This document shows positions 6,003 through 12,488 of a DNA stretch of 12,488 nt, piece by piece. The DNA comes from Nitrospinaceae bacterium (GTDB lineage Bacteria > Nitrospinota > Nitrospinia > Nitrospinales > VA-1), in contig JAESTE010000138.1 in the NCBI GenBank assembly GCA_016763735.1, positions 1 through 12,488 of the forward strand, read 5' to 3'. Under the pieces are notes generated by a model. That model saw only the letters and a list, made by a program, of their open reading frames with translations. It ran no database searches and was not told the origin of the DNA. The first letter of the stretch is position 1. Each line of letters opens with the position of its first letter. The position numbers were made by a program, and so were the translations under genes.

Positions 6003-6518
6003 CTACTGGCAACATTTTTTGTATTTTTTACCGCTTCCACAAGGACAAGGATCGTTTCTCCCGACTTTAGCTTCCTTACGGATAAATGTTTTCGGTTTTT
6101 TCAAGGGTGCCGCAGGAACAGGTGGGAGAGTAGAGTCTTTTCTACTATAAACCCAGCGCCCGTTGACCTTATTAAAACGCGAAGATTCACGCAGGGTATG
6201 TGGCGTTCCATCCTTTATATAGTGGGCGATAAAATCGACCTGACCTTCGTTATCTTCCCTGCCACCTTTACGAGTGCCTGCTATCTCCAGTTTTTTCCAT
6301 TCGGCACCTTGATCTATCAAGGATGATTCCAATCGGGCCATTTCTTTTTTTTCTTCAGGGTGACTGGTCAAAACCAGATATTCCCAGTTTTTTTGCGCAA
6401 AAGCAGTGTATCGGGAGCGCATCAGGTCTTCCGCCGTATCGGCAAAACCCGTACCACGAATCAAAGGACCACAACAATCGGTGTAAGGGAAATCAGAACC
6501 GCAGGGACAATCTTTCAT
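6003..6518 (-). CDS. YchJ-family protein with two SEC-C zinc motifs
   Basis: This 171-residue protein has an N-terminal SEC-C motif (CPCGS, Cys4, Cys6, Cys15, Cys16), a central YchJ/NTF2-like domain and a C-terminal SEC-C motif (CPCGSGKKYKKCC, Cys158, Cys160, Cys169, Cys170). The central domain includes MRSRYTAFA (33-41) and ESSRFNKVNGRWVY (111-124). Each motif should bind one zinc ion. SEC-C motifs occur at the end of SecA and in many small proteins. YchJ (UPF0225) has no settled biochemical function and is presumed cytoplasmic. AGGA lies 7-8 bases before the ATG at 6516-6518. The gene is divergent from the thioredoxin-like gene across 102 bases, and AT-rich promoter-like sequence lies between them. 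The length is normal for a two-motif YchJ. Confidence 0.9.
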   Translation of the reverse strand: MKDCPCGSDFPYTDCCGPLIRGTGFADTAEDLMRSRYTAFAQKNWEYLVLTSHPEEKKEMARLESSLIDQGAEWKKLEIAGTRKGGREDNEGQVDFIAHYIKDGTPHTLRESSRFNKVNGRWVYSRKDSTLPPVPAAPLKKPKTFIRKEAKVGRNDPCPCGSGKKYKKCCQ

Positions 6519-6620
6519 AATTAATTCCTAGGAGTATTGTTCAAATTATTTCAACGGATTCGAACTGTAAGGTCCGTATAAATTTTACGACTAAAATTAA
6601 AACTCTGATAGGATTTTAAT

Positions 6621-7142
6621 ATGGACAATAACTTTTTCGGGAATTTATTCAGCCCCAAAAAAACCTCTGGTAAAGAAACCACCTCGTCTTCATTGCCCGT
6701 ACTTTACCCAGCACCGGAATTCAGAGGATTGGAAAACTGGATCAACACTCCCCCTATTGCATCGATGCGGCAATTGCTTGGGAAAGTGGTGCTGATTGAT
6801 TTTTGGACCTACTCCTGCCTCAACTGCCTGAACGCAATGCCGTATGTAAAAAATTGGCATAAAAAATACAAAGGCCACGGTCTTGTTGTTCTGGGAATAC
6901 ACGCGCCGGAATTTGGTTTTGAAAAAAAATATCAGAATGTTCTACAAGCAGTTAAAAAACATCAGATAAAATTTCCGGTAGCTCAGGATAACGGATTTCG
7001 TTTATGGCGGGCATATAAAAACCGCTATTGGCCGGCGTTATATTTAATCGACCGACAGGGGAGAGTCCGTTACATGCATTTTGGGGAAGGGCGTTATCAG
7101 GTGACCGAGTCGGCAATTCGCCAATTGTTGAAAAATTCCTAA
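6621..7142 (+). CDS. Thioredoxin-like protein, TlpA/DipZ-like family
   Basis: This 173-residue protein carries the DipZ-like thioredoxin signature. VVLIDFWTYSCLNCL contains redox Cys66 and Cys69, APEFGFEK lies at 95-102, and FPVAQDNGFRLWRAY is followed by NRYWPALYLID with the cis-Pro loop at Pro138. RVRYMHFGEGRY (148-159) ends the domain. Family members usually act as thiol-disulfide reductases outside the cytoplasm, often fused to a CcdA-like membrane domain. Here no signal peptide or membrane segment is visible. The first 25 residues are polar and Ser/Thr/Lys-rich, so the protein may be cytoplasmic or use an unrecognised export route. The ATG has AGGA about 8 bases upstream. The 3' end overlaps, on the opposite strand, the lysine-rich ORF starting at 7296. 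Confidence 0.9.
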   Translation: MDNNFFGNLFSPKKTSGKETTSSSLPVLYPAPEFRGLENWINTPPIASMRQLLGKVVLIDFWTYSCLNCLNAMPYVKNWHKKYKGHGLVVLGIHAPEFGFEKKYQNVLQAVKKHQIKFPVAQDNGFRLWRAYKNRYWPALYLIDRQGRVRYMHFGEGRYQVTESAIRQLLKNS

Positions 7143-7296
7143 AGCTTTTTTCTGTTAAACGGGAACGCAGGGCGTTGACCTTTACGCTCAGCCAGCCGGG
7201 CATTTTGTTTTTTTTGATCTTCCGTTTTTTCTTTTTCGCTTTTATCGTTTTTTCGAAAACTTCATCTGCATTTTTTTTCTGATCCTTATTTTCCAT
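6952..7296 (-). CDS. Small lysine-rich protein, unrecognised
   Basis: The ATG at 7294-7296 is preceded by a perfect AGGAGG (7303-7308) 6 bases away, the best Shine-Dalgarno sequence in the window. This makes a real gene likely. The first 31 residues contain 13 Lys plus one Arg, with the cluster AKKKKRKIKKNK, followed by MPGWLSVKVNALRSRLTEKS. From about residue 52 the frame runs antisense through the 3' end of the thioredoxin gene for 191 bases, to a stop at 6952 (114 residues). That tail looks like shadow sequence, so the native protein may once have been shorter. The basic part could bind nucleic acid, but no domain is recognised. The start is certain enough; the true C-terminus is not. Confidence 0.5.
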   Translation of the reverse strand: MENKDQKKNADEVFEKTIKAKKKKRKIKKNKMPGWLSVKVNALRSRLTEKSFRNFSTIGELPTRSPDNALPQNACNGLSPVGRLNITPANSGFYMPAINEIRYPELPEILSDVF

Positions 7297-7302
7297 AAGC
7301 TG

Positions 7303-7308
7303 CCTCCT
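7303..7308 (-). promoter_or_regulatory. Perfect Shine-Dalgarno sequence
   Basis: AGGAGG on the minus strand, 6 bases before the ATG at 7294-7296. It decides the start of the lysine-rich ORF and is the main evidence that the ORF is translated. Confidence 0.7.
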
Positions 7309-7414
7309 GCTTTCTAAGATAGCTCAAATGCCAAACAATCTCAACTTTGCTCAAACTACATTTCAACATAAAACAACAGACTATTTTTCAATTGGTTGTG
7401 GTAAAATTTCGATT

Positions 7415-8515
7415 ATGATTGACCGTCGTCTGGTATCCAATTTCAACTGGTTGTACTTCCTGAGCATCCTGCTTGTATCGATGATCGGGGTAGTCGCTAT
7501 CTATAGTGCCAACCACGCGCGCCCTGAAGAATTTTTTCGCGGACTATACATCAAACAGATTTACTGGATCGGCTACGGCCTCATTGCCATGCTGGTTGCT
7601 CTGGCATTGGACTATCGCTGGTTCAGCCGCTATGCCTATCTCATATACGCATTGACAATTATCGGCCTGGGTTATGTTTTGGTCAACGGTGTCGTGGTAT
7701 CGGGATCCAAACGTTGGATACATATTGGTTCGCAAAGCTTTCAGATTTCTGAGTTTGCCAAGATTGCTATCATCATCACCCTTGCAAAATATTTTGAGTC
7801 GGGAAAACTTTCAGGCCAATATACCCGGCGCGACCTTATCGTCCCTGCCCTGCTAACCGCTACAATAGGTGGATTCATTGTCGTACAACCGGACCTGGGC
7901 ACCACCATGATGATTCTATTTATCTTTCTTGCATTCATTGTGGCTATCGAAATCAATCGGGCAACATTGATCAAGCTGTTCATCGGCGGGCTTGCTTTAG
8001 CACCTACGCTATGGTTTGCTCTTAAGGACTATCAGAAAGCAAGATTGTATACCTTGTTTAATCCTGAACTGGACCCTTTAGGCGCGGGTTATCACTCGAT
8101 TCAATCTAAAATAGCAATCGGCTCAGGAGGGTTCTGGGGCAAAGGATTATTCGCCGGCACCCAGAGTCGACTCAACTTTCTCCCGGAAAAACATACGGAT
8201 TTTATTTTTTCCGTTTTCGCGGAGGAAACCGGATTCGTTGGTGTGATCCTTCTTATTTCTTTATTTGTGTTTATCATATTAAAAGGATTGAACATCGCCT
8301 TTCGTGCTGCTGATCGTTTTGGTTTTTTCCTTTCCCTCGGCCTTATCATTTCCATTGCCTTTTATATTATTTTTAATGTCGGCATGACCATAGGCATCTT
8401 CCCCATCACCGGCATACCCCTGCCCTTTGTGAGTTATGGAGGGTCCTCCCTCATCACGAATTTTTTTGCAATTGGCTTGCTGTTGAACGTGGAAATGCGT
8501 CGCACTATCCACTAG
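7415..8515 (+). CDS. rodA: Peptidoglycan glycosyltransferase RodA
   Basis: This 366-residue polytopic SEDS-family membrane protein polymerises lipid II glycan strands for cell elongation, together with a class B PBP. About ten hydrophobic segments run from LYFLSILLVSMIGVVAIYS to the end. Family blocks are VVQPDLGTTMM (157-166), the long extracytoplasmic loop with IGSGGFWGKGLFAGTQSRLNFLPEKHTDFIF (235-265, given in parts: GSGGFWGKGL, SRLNFLPEKH, TDFIF), EETGFVG and PITGIPLPFVSYGGSS (330-345). Asp262 coincides with the essential Asp262 of E. coli RodA when counting from this start. The ATG at 7415 gives the usual length. An in-frame ATG at 7328 would add 29 polar residues and lacks a ribosome binding site, and 7415 also has only a weak one. 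mreCD and a PBP2 gene are not in this window. Confidence 0.88.
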   Translation: MIDRRLVSNFNWLYFLSILLVSMIGVVAIYSANHARPEEFFRGLYIKQIYWIGYGLIAMLVALALDYRWFSRYAYLIYALTIIGLGYVLVNGVVVSGSKRWIHIGSQSFQISEFAKIAIIITLAKYFESGKLSGQYTRRDLIVPALLTATIGGFIVVQPDLGTTMMILFIFLAFIVAIEINRATLIKLFIGGLALAPTLWFALKDYQKARLYTLFNPELDPLGAGYHSIQSKIAIGSGGFWGKGLFAGTQSRLNFLPEKHTDFIFSVFAEETGFVGVILLISLFVFIILKGLNIAFRAADRFGFFLSLGLIISIAFYIIFNVGMTIGIFPITGIPLPFVSYGGSSLITNFFAIGLLLNVEMRRTIH

Positions 8516-8591
8516 CTTGGGAAGCAACAGGTCGACACCCATCAGCCTACAGATATCGTAATCCCTTTCACATACGGTTCGCTTATATTTC

Positions 8592-8612
8592 CTCCTCTGT
8601 AAGGGGAGTTTT
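8592..8612 (+). terminator. Possible rho-independent terminator of rodA
   Basis: CTCCTCT (8592-8598) pairs with AGGGGAG (8602-8608) across a 3-base loop, including one G-T pair, and is followed by TTTT. It lies 77 bases after the rodA stop and before the rng promoter candidate. The T tract is short. The sequence also resembles the hairpin core of the C/T-rich repeats at the left end. Confidence 0.45.
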
Positions 8613-8635
8613 ATCCGGCTCTGGAGCTTGTAGCG

Positions 8636-8644
8636 TGTTATAAT
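8636..8644 (+). promoter_or_regulatory. Extended -10 promoter candidate for the rng cluster
   Basis: TGTTATAAT is a perfect -10 hexamer with the upstream TG extension, 33 bases before the rng ATG. There is no strong -35 box. It probably drives rng, the lipoprotein gene, narK and perhaps ychF. Confidence 0.5.
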
Positions 8645-8677
8645 TTTTTCAACTCCCTTATCAATCAGGAAAAACTT

Positions 8678-10210
8678 ATGTCTTCTGAAATATTCATCAA
8701 TTCAAACCAGCGAGAAATTCGGGTTGCCTTGATGGAAAATAACCTGTTGGTCGAATTGTTCATTGAGCATAACGCCCATAAGGGAATTGTCGGCAATATT
8801 TACAAAGGCAAAGTGACTAAAATTCTGCCGGGGATGCAGGTCGCCTTTGTAGACATCGGCCTTGAGAAAGCCGGATTTCTCTATGTAGGTGATATCGATG
8901 TGGTAGATATGCTTGGCCTTGAAGAAGATGCCTTAGAGCCTCCACCCCTCGCAGAAGAAGACAAAGACCTTCCTTTTGAAGGAAAACCCGGTCGCCCCCA
9001 CCATGATGTGAAAATTCAGGATATTCTCCAAGAGGGCCAGGAGATTCTGGTACAAATTGCGAAAAACCCTTTAGGGACCAAGGGTGCGCGCATCACCAAT
9101 TACATCACGCTTCCCGGCAGGCATGTGGTCTACATGCCTACAATCAATCATATAAGTGTTTCCCGACGAATCGAAGATGAAAACGAAAAAGAACGTTTAA
9201 AGCAACTTATCAGCGAAGTTGGCAACGAAGGAGCGGGTTATATTGTCCGCACAGCGGGTCAGGATGCCTTGAGGTCGGATTTCGAATCGGATGTGAGTTT
9301 TCTGCACCATTTATGGGAGAATCTGAAAAAAAAATCCGAAGACATCAGCGCACCTCATCTGGTCTACGAAGATCTCAACCTTATTTTTCGGTCCATCCGC
9401 GATCTATTTGCCAATGACACCGAAAGGCTGGTCATTGACTCGAAATCGGACTTCAATAAATGCCAGGAGTTTTGCACAACTTACCTGCCACATCTATCAG
9501 ATAAAATCGAATTGTATAAAGACCCGATGCCAATCTTCGATCATTATGGTATCGAACTAGATATAAACCGCGCATTGGGGCGCACCATCTGGTTGAAATC
9601 CGGAGGTTACATTATAATAGACCAGACCGAAGCCCTGATTGCCATTGACGTCAACACCGGAAAATATGTGGGGCACAGTGACCCCGAAGATACGATTCTT
9701 AAAACCAACCTTGAAGCTTTAAAAGAAGTGGTCTACCAACTGCGCCTTAGAAATATTGGCGGCATCATCATTGTAGATTTCATTGACATGGCTAATGAAG
9801 AAAACAAAGAGATCGTATCGAATTCTCTGAAACAAGCTTTGAAGAGTGATCGTTCGCGCACCCGCATCCTGAAAATTTCTGAACTGGGCTTGGTCGAAAT
9901 GACCCGCAAACGCGTTCGCGAAAGCCTGGCGCAGACCTTATGCGATCCCTGCGATTACTGCGAGGGAAAAGGCTATATTAAAAGCCCTACAACCATCTGC
10001 TATGAAATCATCCGCGAAATTCAACGTAGAGGCAACGACAACATCACCAATAAAAATCTGGAAATAAAAGTTCACCCTGTTATTTACGACATGCTATTTG
10101 AGGAAGAAAGCGGATTGCTGGAAGAAATGGAAAAACAAAGTAACCTTGAAATCACTTTCAATGTCAATCCAAAGCTCCATCGCGAAAAATATTATATCGA
10201 AACCTCATGA
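8678..10210 (+). CDS. rng: Ribonuclease G (RNase E/G family)
   Basis: This 510-residue endoribonuclease processes rRNA 5' ends and starts mRNA decay. An N-terminal S1 domain (about 36-130, beginning GNIYKGKVTKILPGMQVAFVD) carries an acidic, proline-rich insertion at about 80-110, as is common in this family. The 5'-sensor/RNase H-like region contains LPGRHVVYMP (145-154) and SRRI. The DNase I-like catalytic part has Asp324 in AIDVNTGKYVG and Asp367 in IIIVDFIDM, the two Mg-binding aspartates. A zinc-link motif CDPCDYC (422-428) follows LVEMTRKRVRESL. The length fits RNase G (about 490), and there is no long C-terminal degradosome scaffold of RNase E type. AGGA lies 7 bases before the ATG, with a promoter at 8636-8644. 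The TGA overlaps the next gene's ATG. Confidence 0.93.
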   Translation: MSSEIFINSNQREIRVALMENNLLVELFIEHNAHKGIVGNIYKGKVTKILPGMQVAFVDIGLEKAGFLYVGDIDVVDMLGLEEDALEPPPLAEEDKDLPFEGKPGRPHHDVKIQDILQEGQEILVQIAKNPLGTKGARITNYITLPGRHVVYMPTINHISVSRRIEDENEKERLKQLISEVGNEGAGYIVRTAGQDALRSDFESDVSFLHHLWENLKKKSEDISAPHLVYEDLNLIFRSIRDLFANDTERLVIDSKSDFNKCQEFCTTYLPHLSDKIELYKDPMPIFDHYGIELDINRALGRTIWLKSGGYIIIDQTEALIAIDVNTGKYVGHSDPEDTILKTNLEALKEVVYQLRLRNIGGIIIVDFIDMANEENKEIVSNSLKQALKSDRSRTRILKISELGLVEMTRKRVRESLAQTLCDPCDYCEGKGYIKSPTTICYEIIREIQRRGNDNITNKNLEIKVHPVIYDMLFEEESGLLEEMEKQSNLEITFNVNPKLHREKYYIETS

Positions 10211-10545
10211 AAAAAATCCGACTTCATAGAGTTAATCCTTCTTTGCAAACGGGTCTTGCCATAATGATTCTGGCAATATTTTTTGCAGGATGCGGAACGG
10301 CTGGCAAAAATTTTGACGAGTCACTTTACGGCAATATCGCAAAAGGCACGACTACCCACAAAGAGATCCAAGCCATGTTTGGACTTCCGTTTAAAAAGGG
10401 CATCCAAAATGGATATCCTGTATGGACCTACGAATATAACCACGTTAACTCCTTCGGCTCCGACATCATCAAGGATATGATTATCGTCTTCGAAAAAAAT
10501 GGCGTGGTTAAGTCTCACCAGCTAATGACCAACACCCCCGAGTAA
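10207..10545 (+). CDS. Small lipoprotein with BamE/SmpA-like fold
   Basis: This 112-residue protein has a basic N-terminus, a hydrophobic segment (about 15-27) and a lipobox FAGC with acylated Cys29, so it is a predicted lipoprotein exported by Sec. The remainder, GTTTHKEIQAMFGLPF through NGYPVWTYEYNHV to IIVFEKNGVV, fits the SmpA/OmlA (BamE-like) fold: a two-helix start with a GLP turn, then beta strands. BamE assists outer-membrane protein assembly, but many small lipoproteins share this fold, so that exact role is not claimed. The ATG overlaps the rng stop codon (ATGA), which implies translational coupling. narK begins 13 bases after its stop. Confidence 0.85.
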   Translation: MKKIRLHRVNPSLQTGLAIMILAIFFAGCGTAGKNFDESLYGNIAKGTTTHKEIQAMFGLPFKKGIQNGYPVWTYEYNHVNSFGSDIIKDMIIVFEKNGVVKSHQLMTNTPE

Positions 10546-10558
10546 CCCTTCAAAATAA

Positions 10559-11974
10559 ATGTTAGGCTTCTCTTCAACGCAGTCGCGCACCCTGCATTTG
10601 ACATGGATCGCATTTTTCCTGACATTTGTAGCGTGGTTCAACATGGCTCCGTTCAACACAACGATCATACATCAGTTGGGGCTGACGCAAAGTGAAGTAA
10701 ATATTTTGATGATTTGCAATGTAGTTCTCACCATCCCCGCACGTATCGTCATCGGTTCTTTGACCGATCAATACGGCCCGCAAAAAGTTTTTAGCGGACT
10801 GCTCTTTTTTTCAGGGTTGGTTTGCATTGCCTTTTCCCTTTGCAAAAGTTTTGAAGGCCTACTGGTCACTCGTCTGTTGATGGGAATAGTCGGCGGCGGA
10901 TTCGTAGTGGGAATTAAAATGATCGCAGAATGGTTCCCGCAAAATAAAATGGGAATAGCCCAGGGCATCTATGCGGGTTGGGGAAACTTTGGTGCCGCCG
11001 CAGCCGCCTTCTCTCTACCTCTCATTGCTTTGCCTTTTTCCATCGATATTGGCTGGAGAATCGCCACTGCTTTTTCTGGCATTCTTTGCATTATCTGGGC
11101 ATATGTTTATTTTCGATTTTGTCCGGACATTCCCGAAAGAAGTCATGATTTTGAAATGGCAATACACGGCACCATCAAAGTCTACTCCAGAAAAGACCTG
11201 TTCTTACAATCTCTTATCCTAATACCCATTTACGGTTCTCTTGCACTTTTTGTATGGAAACTGTCAGGGCACCCCTTCACATTAATTGCTTCTCCACTAT
11301 CATTGCTATTGATATCGGGACTGGCAGGAATGCTTGCGATCCAGATTTTCCGCTGTTGGCAAGTCAATTTACCCCAGATTGAACAGGCGGACCCAGGCGA
11401 AGAAAAATATTCATTCAGCCAGGTCGCTATTTTGAGCATGGTTTATTCTCTTACCTTCGGCTCTGAGTTGGCTATCGTTTCAATTTTCCCGCAATTTCTG
11501 GAAACGACTTTCTCCCTTTCAGTAGGGGTAGCAGGAATGCTGGGAGCCAGTTATGCTTTTATGAATCTGGTAGCTCGTCCTGGTGGCGGCTGGGCTTCTG
11601 ATCGGTTCGGTCGCAAACAAATGCTCATTCTTTTCGTTCTCGGCGGCATGGTGACCCACGGATTCATCGGAGAAATAAACTCTACCTGGCAACTTCCAAA
11701 CGCCATCGCTCTTGTTTTAATCGGGTCCATCTTTTTTAAAGCCGGAAACGGAGCGTGTTTTGCCGCTGTTCCTTTAGTCAAGAAAAGCCTGACGGGCCAA
11801 TTGGCCGGGTTGACAGGGGCTTATGGAAGTGTAGGTGCTGTTTGTTTCCTCACCCTCTATAGTTTTGTATCACCACAGGAGTTTTTTAAAATTATCGCTG
11901 CTTACGCTTTTCTGGTATTCTTGGTTCTGTTTTTTTTAAAACCATTTCCTTCATCTCAAAAAACCAACACCTAA
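10559..11974 (+). CDS. narK: NarK-family nitrate/nitrite transporter (MFS)
   Basis: This 471-residue major facilitator protein has about twelve membrane segments. It begins with the NarK-like FVAWFNMAPF (23-32). Arg62 in ARIVIGSLTDQYG and Arg340 in VARPGGGWASDRFGRK correspond to the two substrate-binding arginines of E. coli NarK. The two nitrate-signature motifs are GIYAGWGNFGAA (136-147) and GLTGAYGSVGAV (417-428). It likely moves nitrate and/or nitrite across the inner membrane; exchange or proton symport cannot be told from sequence. The loop between helices 6 and 7 (about 190-290) is longer than usual for MFS and includes an additional hydrophobic stretch at 217-265. No Shine-Dalgarno sequence is evident, and a stop codon directly precedes the ATG, so translation may depend on coupling from the lipoprotein gene. 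ychF follows after 16 bases. Confidence 0.9.
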   Translation: MLGFSSTQSRTLHLTWIAFFLTFVAWFNMAPFNTTIIHQLGLTQSEVNILMICNVVLTIPARIVIGSLTDQYGPQKVFSGLLFFSGLVCIAFSLCKSFEGLLVTRLLMGIVGGGFVVGIKMIAEWFPQNKMGIAQGIYAGWGNFGAAAAAFSLPLIALPFSIDIGWRIATAFSGILCIIWAYVYFRFCPDIPERSHDFEMAIHGTIKVYSRKDLFLQSLILIPIYGSLALFVWKLSGHPFTLIASPLSLLLISGLAGMLAIQIFRCWQVNLPQIEQADPGEEKYSFSQVAILSMVYSLTFGSELAIVSIFPQFLETTFSLSVGVAGMLGASYAFMNLVARPGGGWASDRFGRKQMLILFVLGGMVTHGFIGEINSTWQLPNAIALVLIGSIFFKAGNGACFAAVPLVKKSLTGQLAGLTGAYGSVGAVCFLTLYSFVSPQEFFKIIAAYAFLVFLVLFFLKPFPSSQKTNT

Positions 11975-11990
11975 AGGAGTCATTTTTCAA

Positions 11991-12488
11991 ATGGGATTCA
12001 CCTGTGGCCTGGTCGGCCTACCAAATGCCGGCAAATCAACCCTGTTCGGCGCACTGACACGCACGAAGGCGCAATCGGGAAACTACGCTTTCACCACCAT
12101 AGAACCGAATAGCGGCATCGTACCTGTTCCCGATAAACGTCTAGACATCATCACCAGCTATGTCCAAACAAAGAAAATCGTTCCCACAACGATGGAGTTC
12201 GTTGACATCGCGGGATTGATCAAAGGAGCATCCAAGGGTGAAGGATTGGGAAATAAATTTCTCGGTCATATTCGCGAAGTCGATGCCATAGCCCATGTTG
12301 TGCGTTGTTTTGAAGACGGTAATGTCCCTCATGTAAGTGACGTCATCGACCCAGCCGCTGACATCGATACGATCAATACCGAGCTGATGATTGCAGATAT
12401 GGAATCACTGGATAAACGAAAAACCAAAATAGAGAAACTTGCAAAATCCGGCGACAAAGAAGCACGTTCGCAAATGGAAGTTCTTAAA
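11991..12488 (+). CDS. ychF: Ribosome-binding ATPase YchF (N-terminal part)
   Basis: This gene is cut by the window end after 166 codons; the family is about 363 residues. It is an Obg-related P-loop ATPase that binds ribosomes and is linked to stress and translation control. The P-loop is GLPNAGKST (9-17), NYAFTTIEPN (31-40) is the switch-like block with the family FTTI sequence, and VDIAGLIKGASKGEGLGNKFL (split: VDIAGL 71-76, GEGLGNKFL 83-91) is the Walker B region. VVRCFED (103-109) follows. The helical insert starts near 120. The NxxE specificity motif and the TGS domain lie beyond the edge. The ATG has AAAGGAG about 11 bases upstream, immediately after the narK stop. Confidence 0.95.
   Translation, partial: MGFTCGLVGLPNAGKSTLFGALTRTKAQSGNYAFTTIEPNSGIVPVPDKRLDIITSYVQTKKIVPTTMEFVDIAGLIKGASKGEGLGNKFLGHIREVDAIAHVVRCFEDGNVPHVSDVIDPAADIDTINTELMIADMESLDKRKTKIEKLAKSGDKEARSQMEVLK

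Noticed and set aside
7328..7414. Longer rodA start at ATG 7328
   Set aside because: It adds 29 polar residues with no Shine-Dalgarno sequence, whereas the start at 7415 gives family length and places the essential Asp at 262.

Overview
This is a bacterial chromosomal window of moderate GC with compact, Gram-negative-style gene organisation. Three features suggest a nitrite- or nitrate-handling bacterium: a NarK-family nitrate/nitrite transporter, a molybdenum-cofactor gene, and a small secreted His/Met/Glu-rich protein. The overall style resembles Nitrospinota, such as Nitrospina relatives. That placement is an inference from gene content, not a database match.

Layout. Positions 1-2040 are an AT-rich, repeat-laden accessory stretch. 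A minus-strand gene (196-1223) encodes a winged-helix region followed by a nucleoside-deoxyribosyltransferase/TIR-like domain and is broken by two net +1 frameshifts. Downstream of it on the map lies a solo DUF559 endonuclease-like gene (1565-1909) between oppositely oriented copies of a C/T-rich repeat, one of which supplies its ribosome binding site. Positions 2040-3314 hold the metal-ligand-rich secreted protein and a FolM/PTR1-type pteridine reductase, both on the minus strand. Positions 3451-5004 carry moaB and an RluD-type pseudouridine synthase on the plus strand.

Positions 5005-6002 are gene-poor. They hold several inverted repeats, DnaA-box-like nonamers, a compact nested-hairpin segment and one weak 79-codon ORF. 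After this come a YchJ-type SEC-C protein (minus), a DipZ-like thioredoxin (plus) and a short lysine-rich ORF (minus) with a perfect Shine-Dalgarno sequence that converges on and overlaps the thioredoxin gene. Then come rodA and a plus-strand cluster from 8678 to the window end: rng, a BamE-like lipoprotein overlapping it by ATGA, narK and ychF, with gaps of 13 and 16 bases between the last genes.

How it works together. The right half is mostly housekeeping: cell elongation (RodA), RNA processing (RNase G), rRNA modification (RluD), the outer-membrane-type lipoprotein and the YchF ATPase, with a NarK transporter embedded in the same apparent transcription unit. MoaB is compatible with molybdoenzyme-based nitrogen metabolism. 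The left end looks like a decaying accessory or defence island. No tRNA, rRNA, CRISPR array or intact insertion sequence was found.
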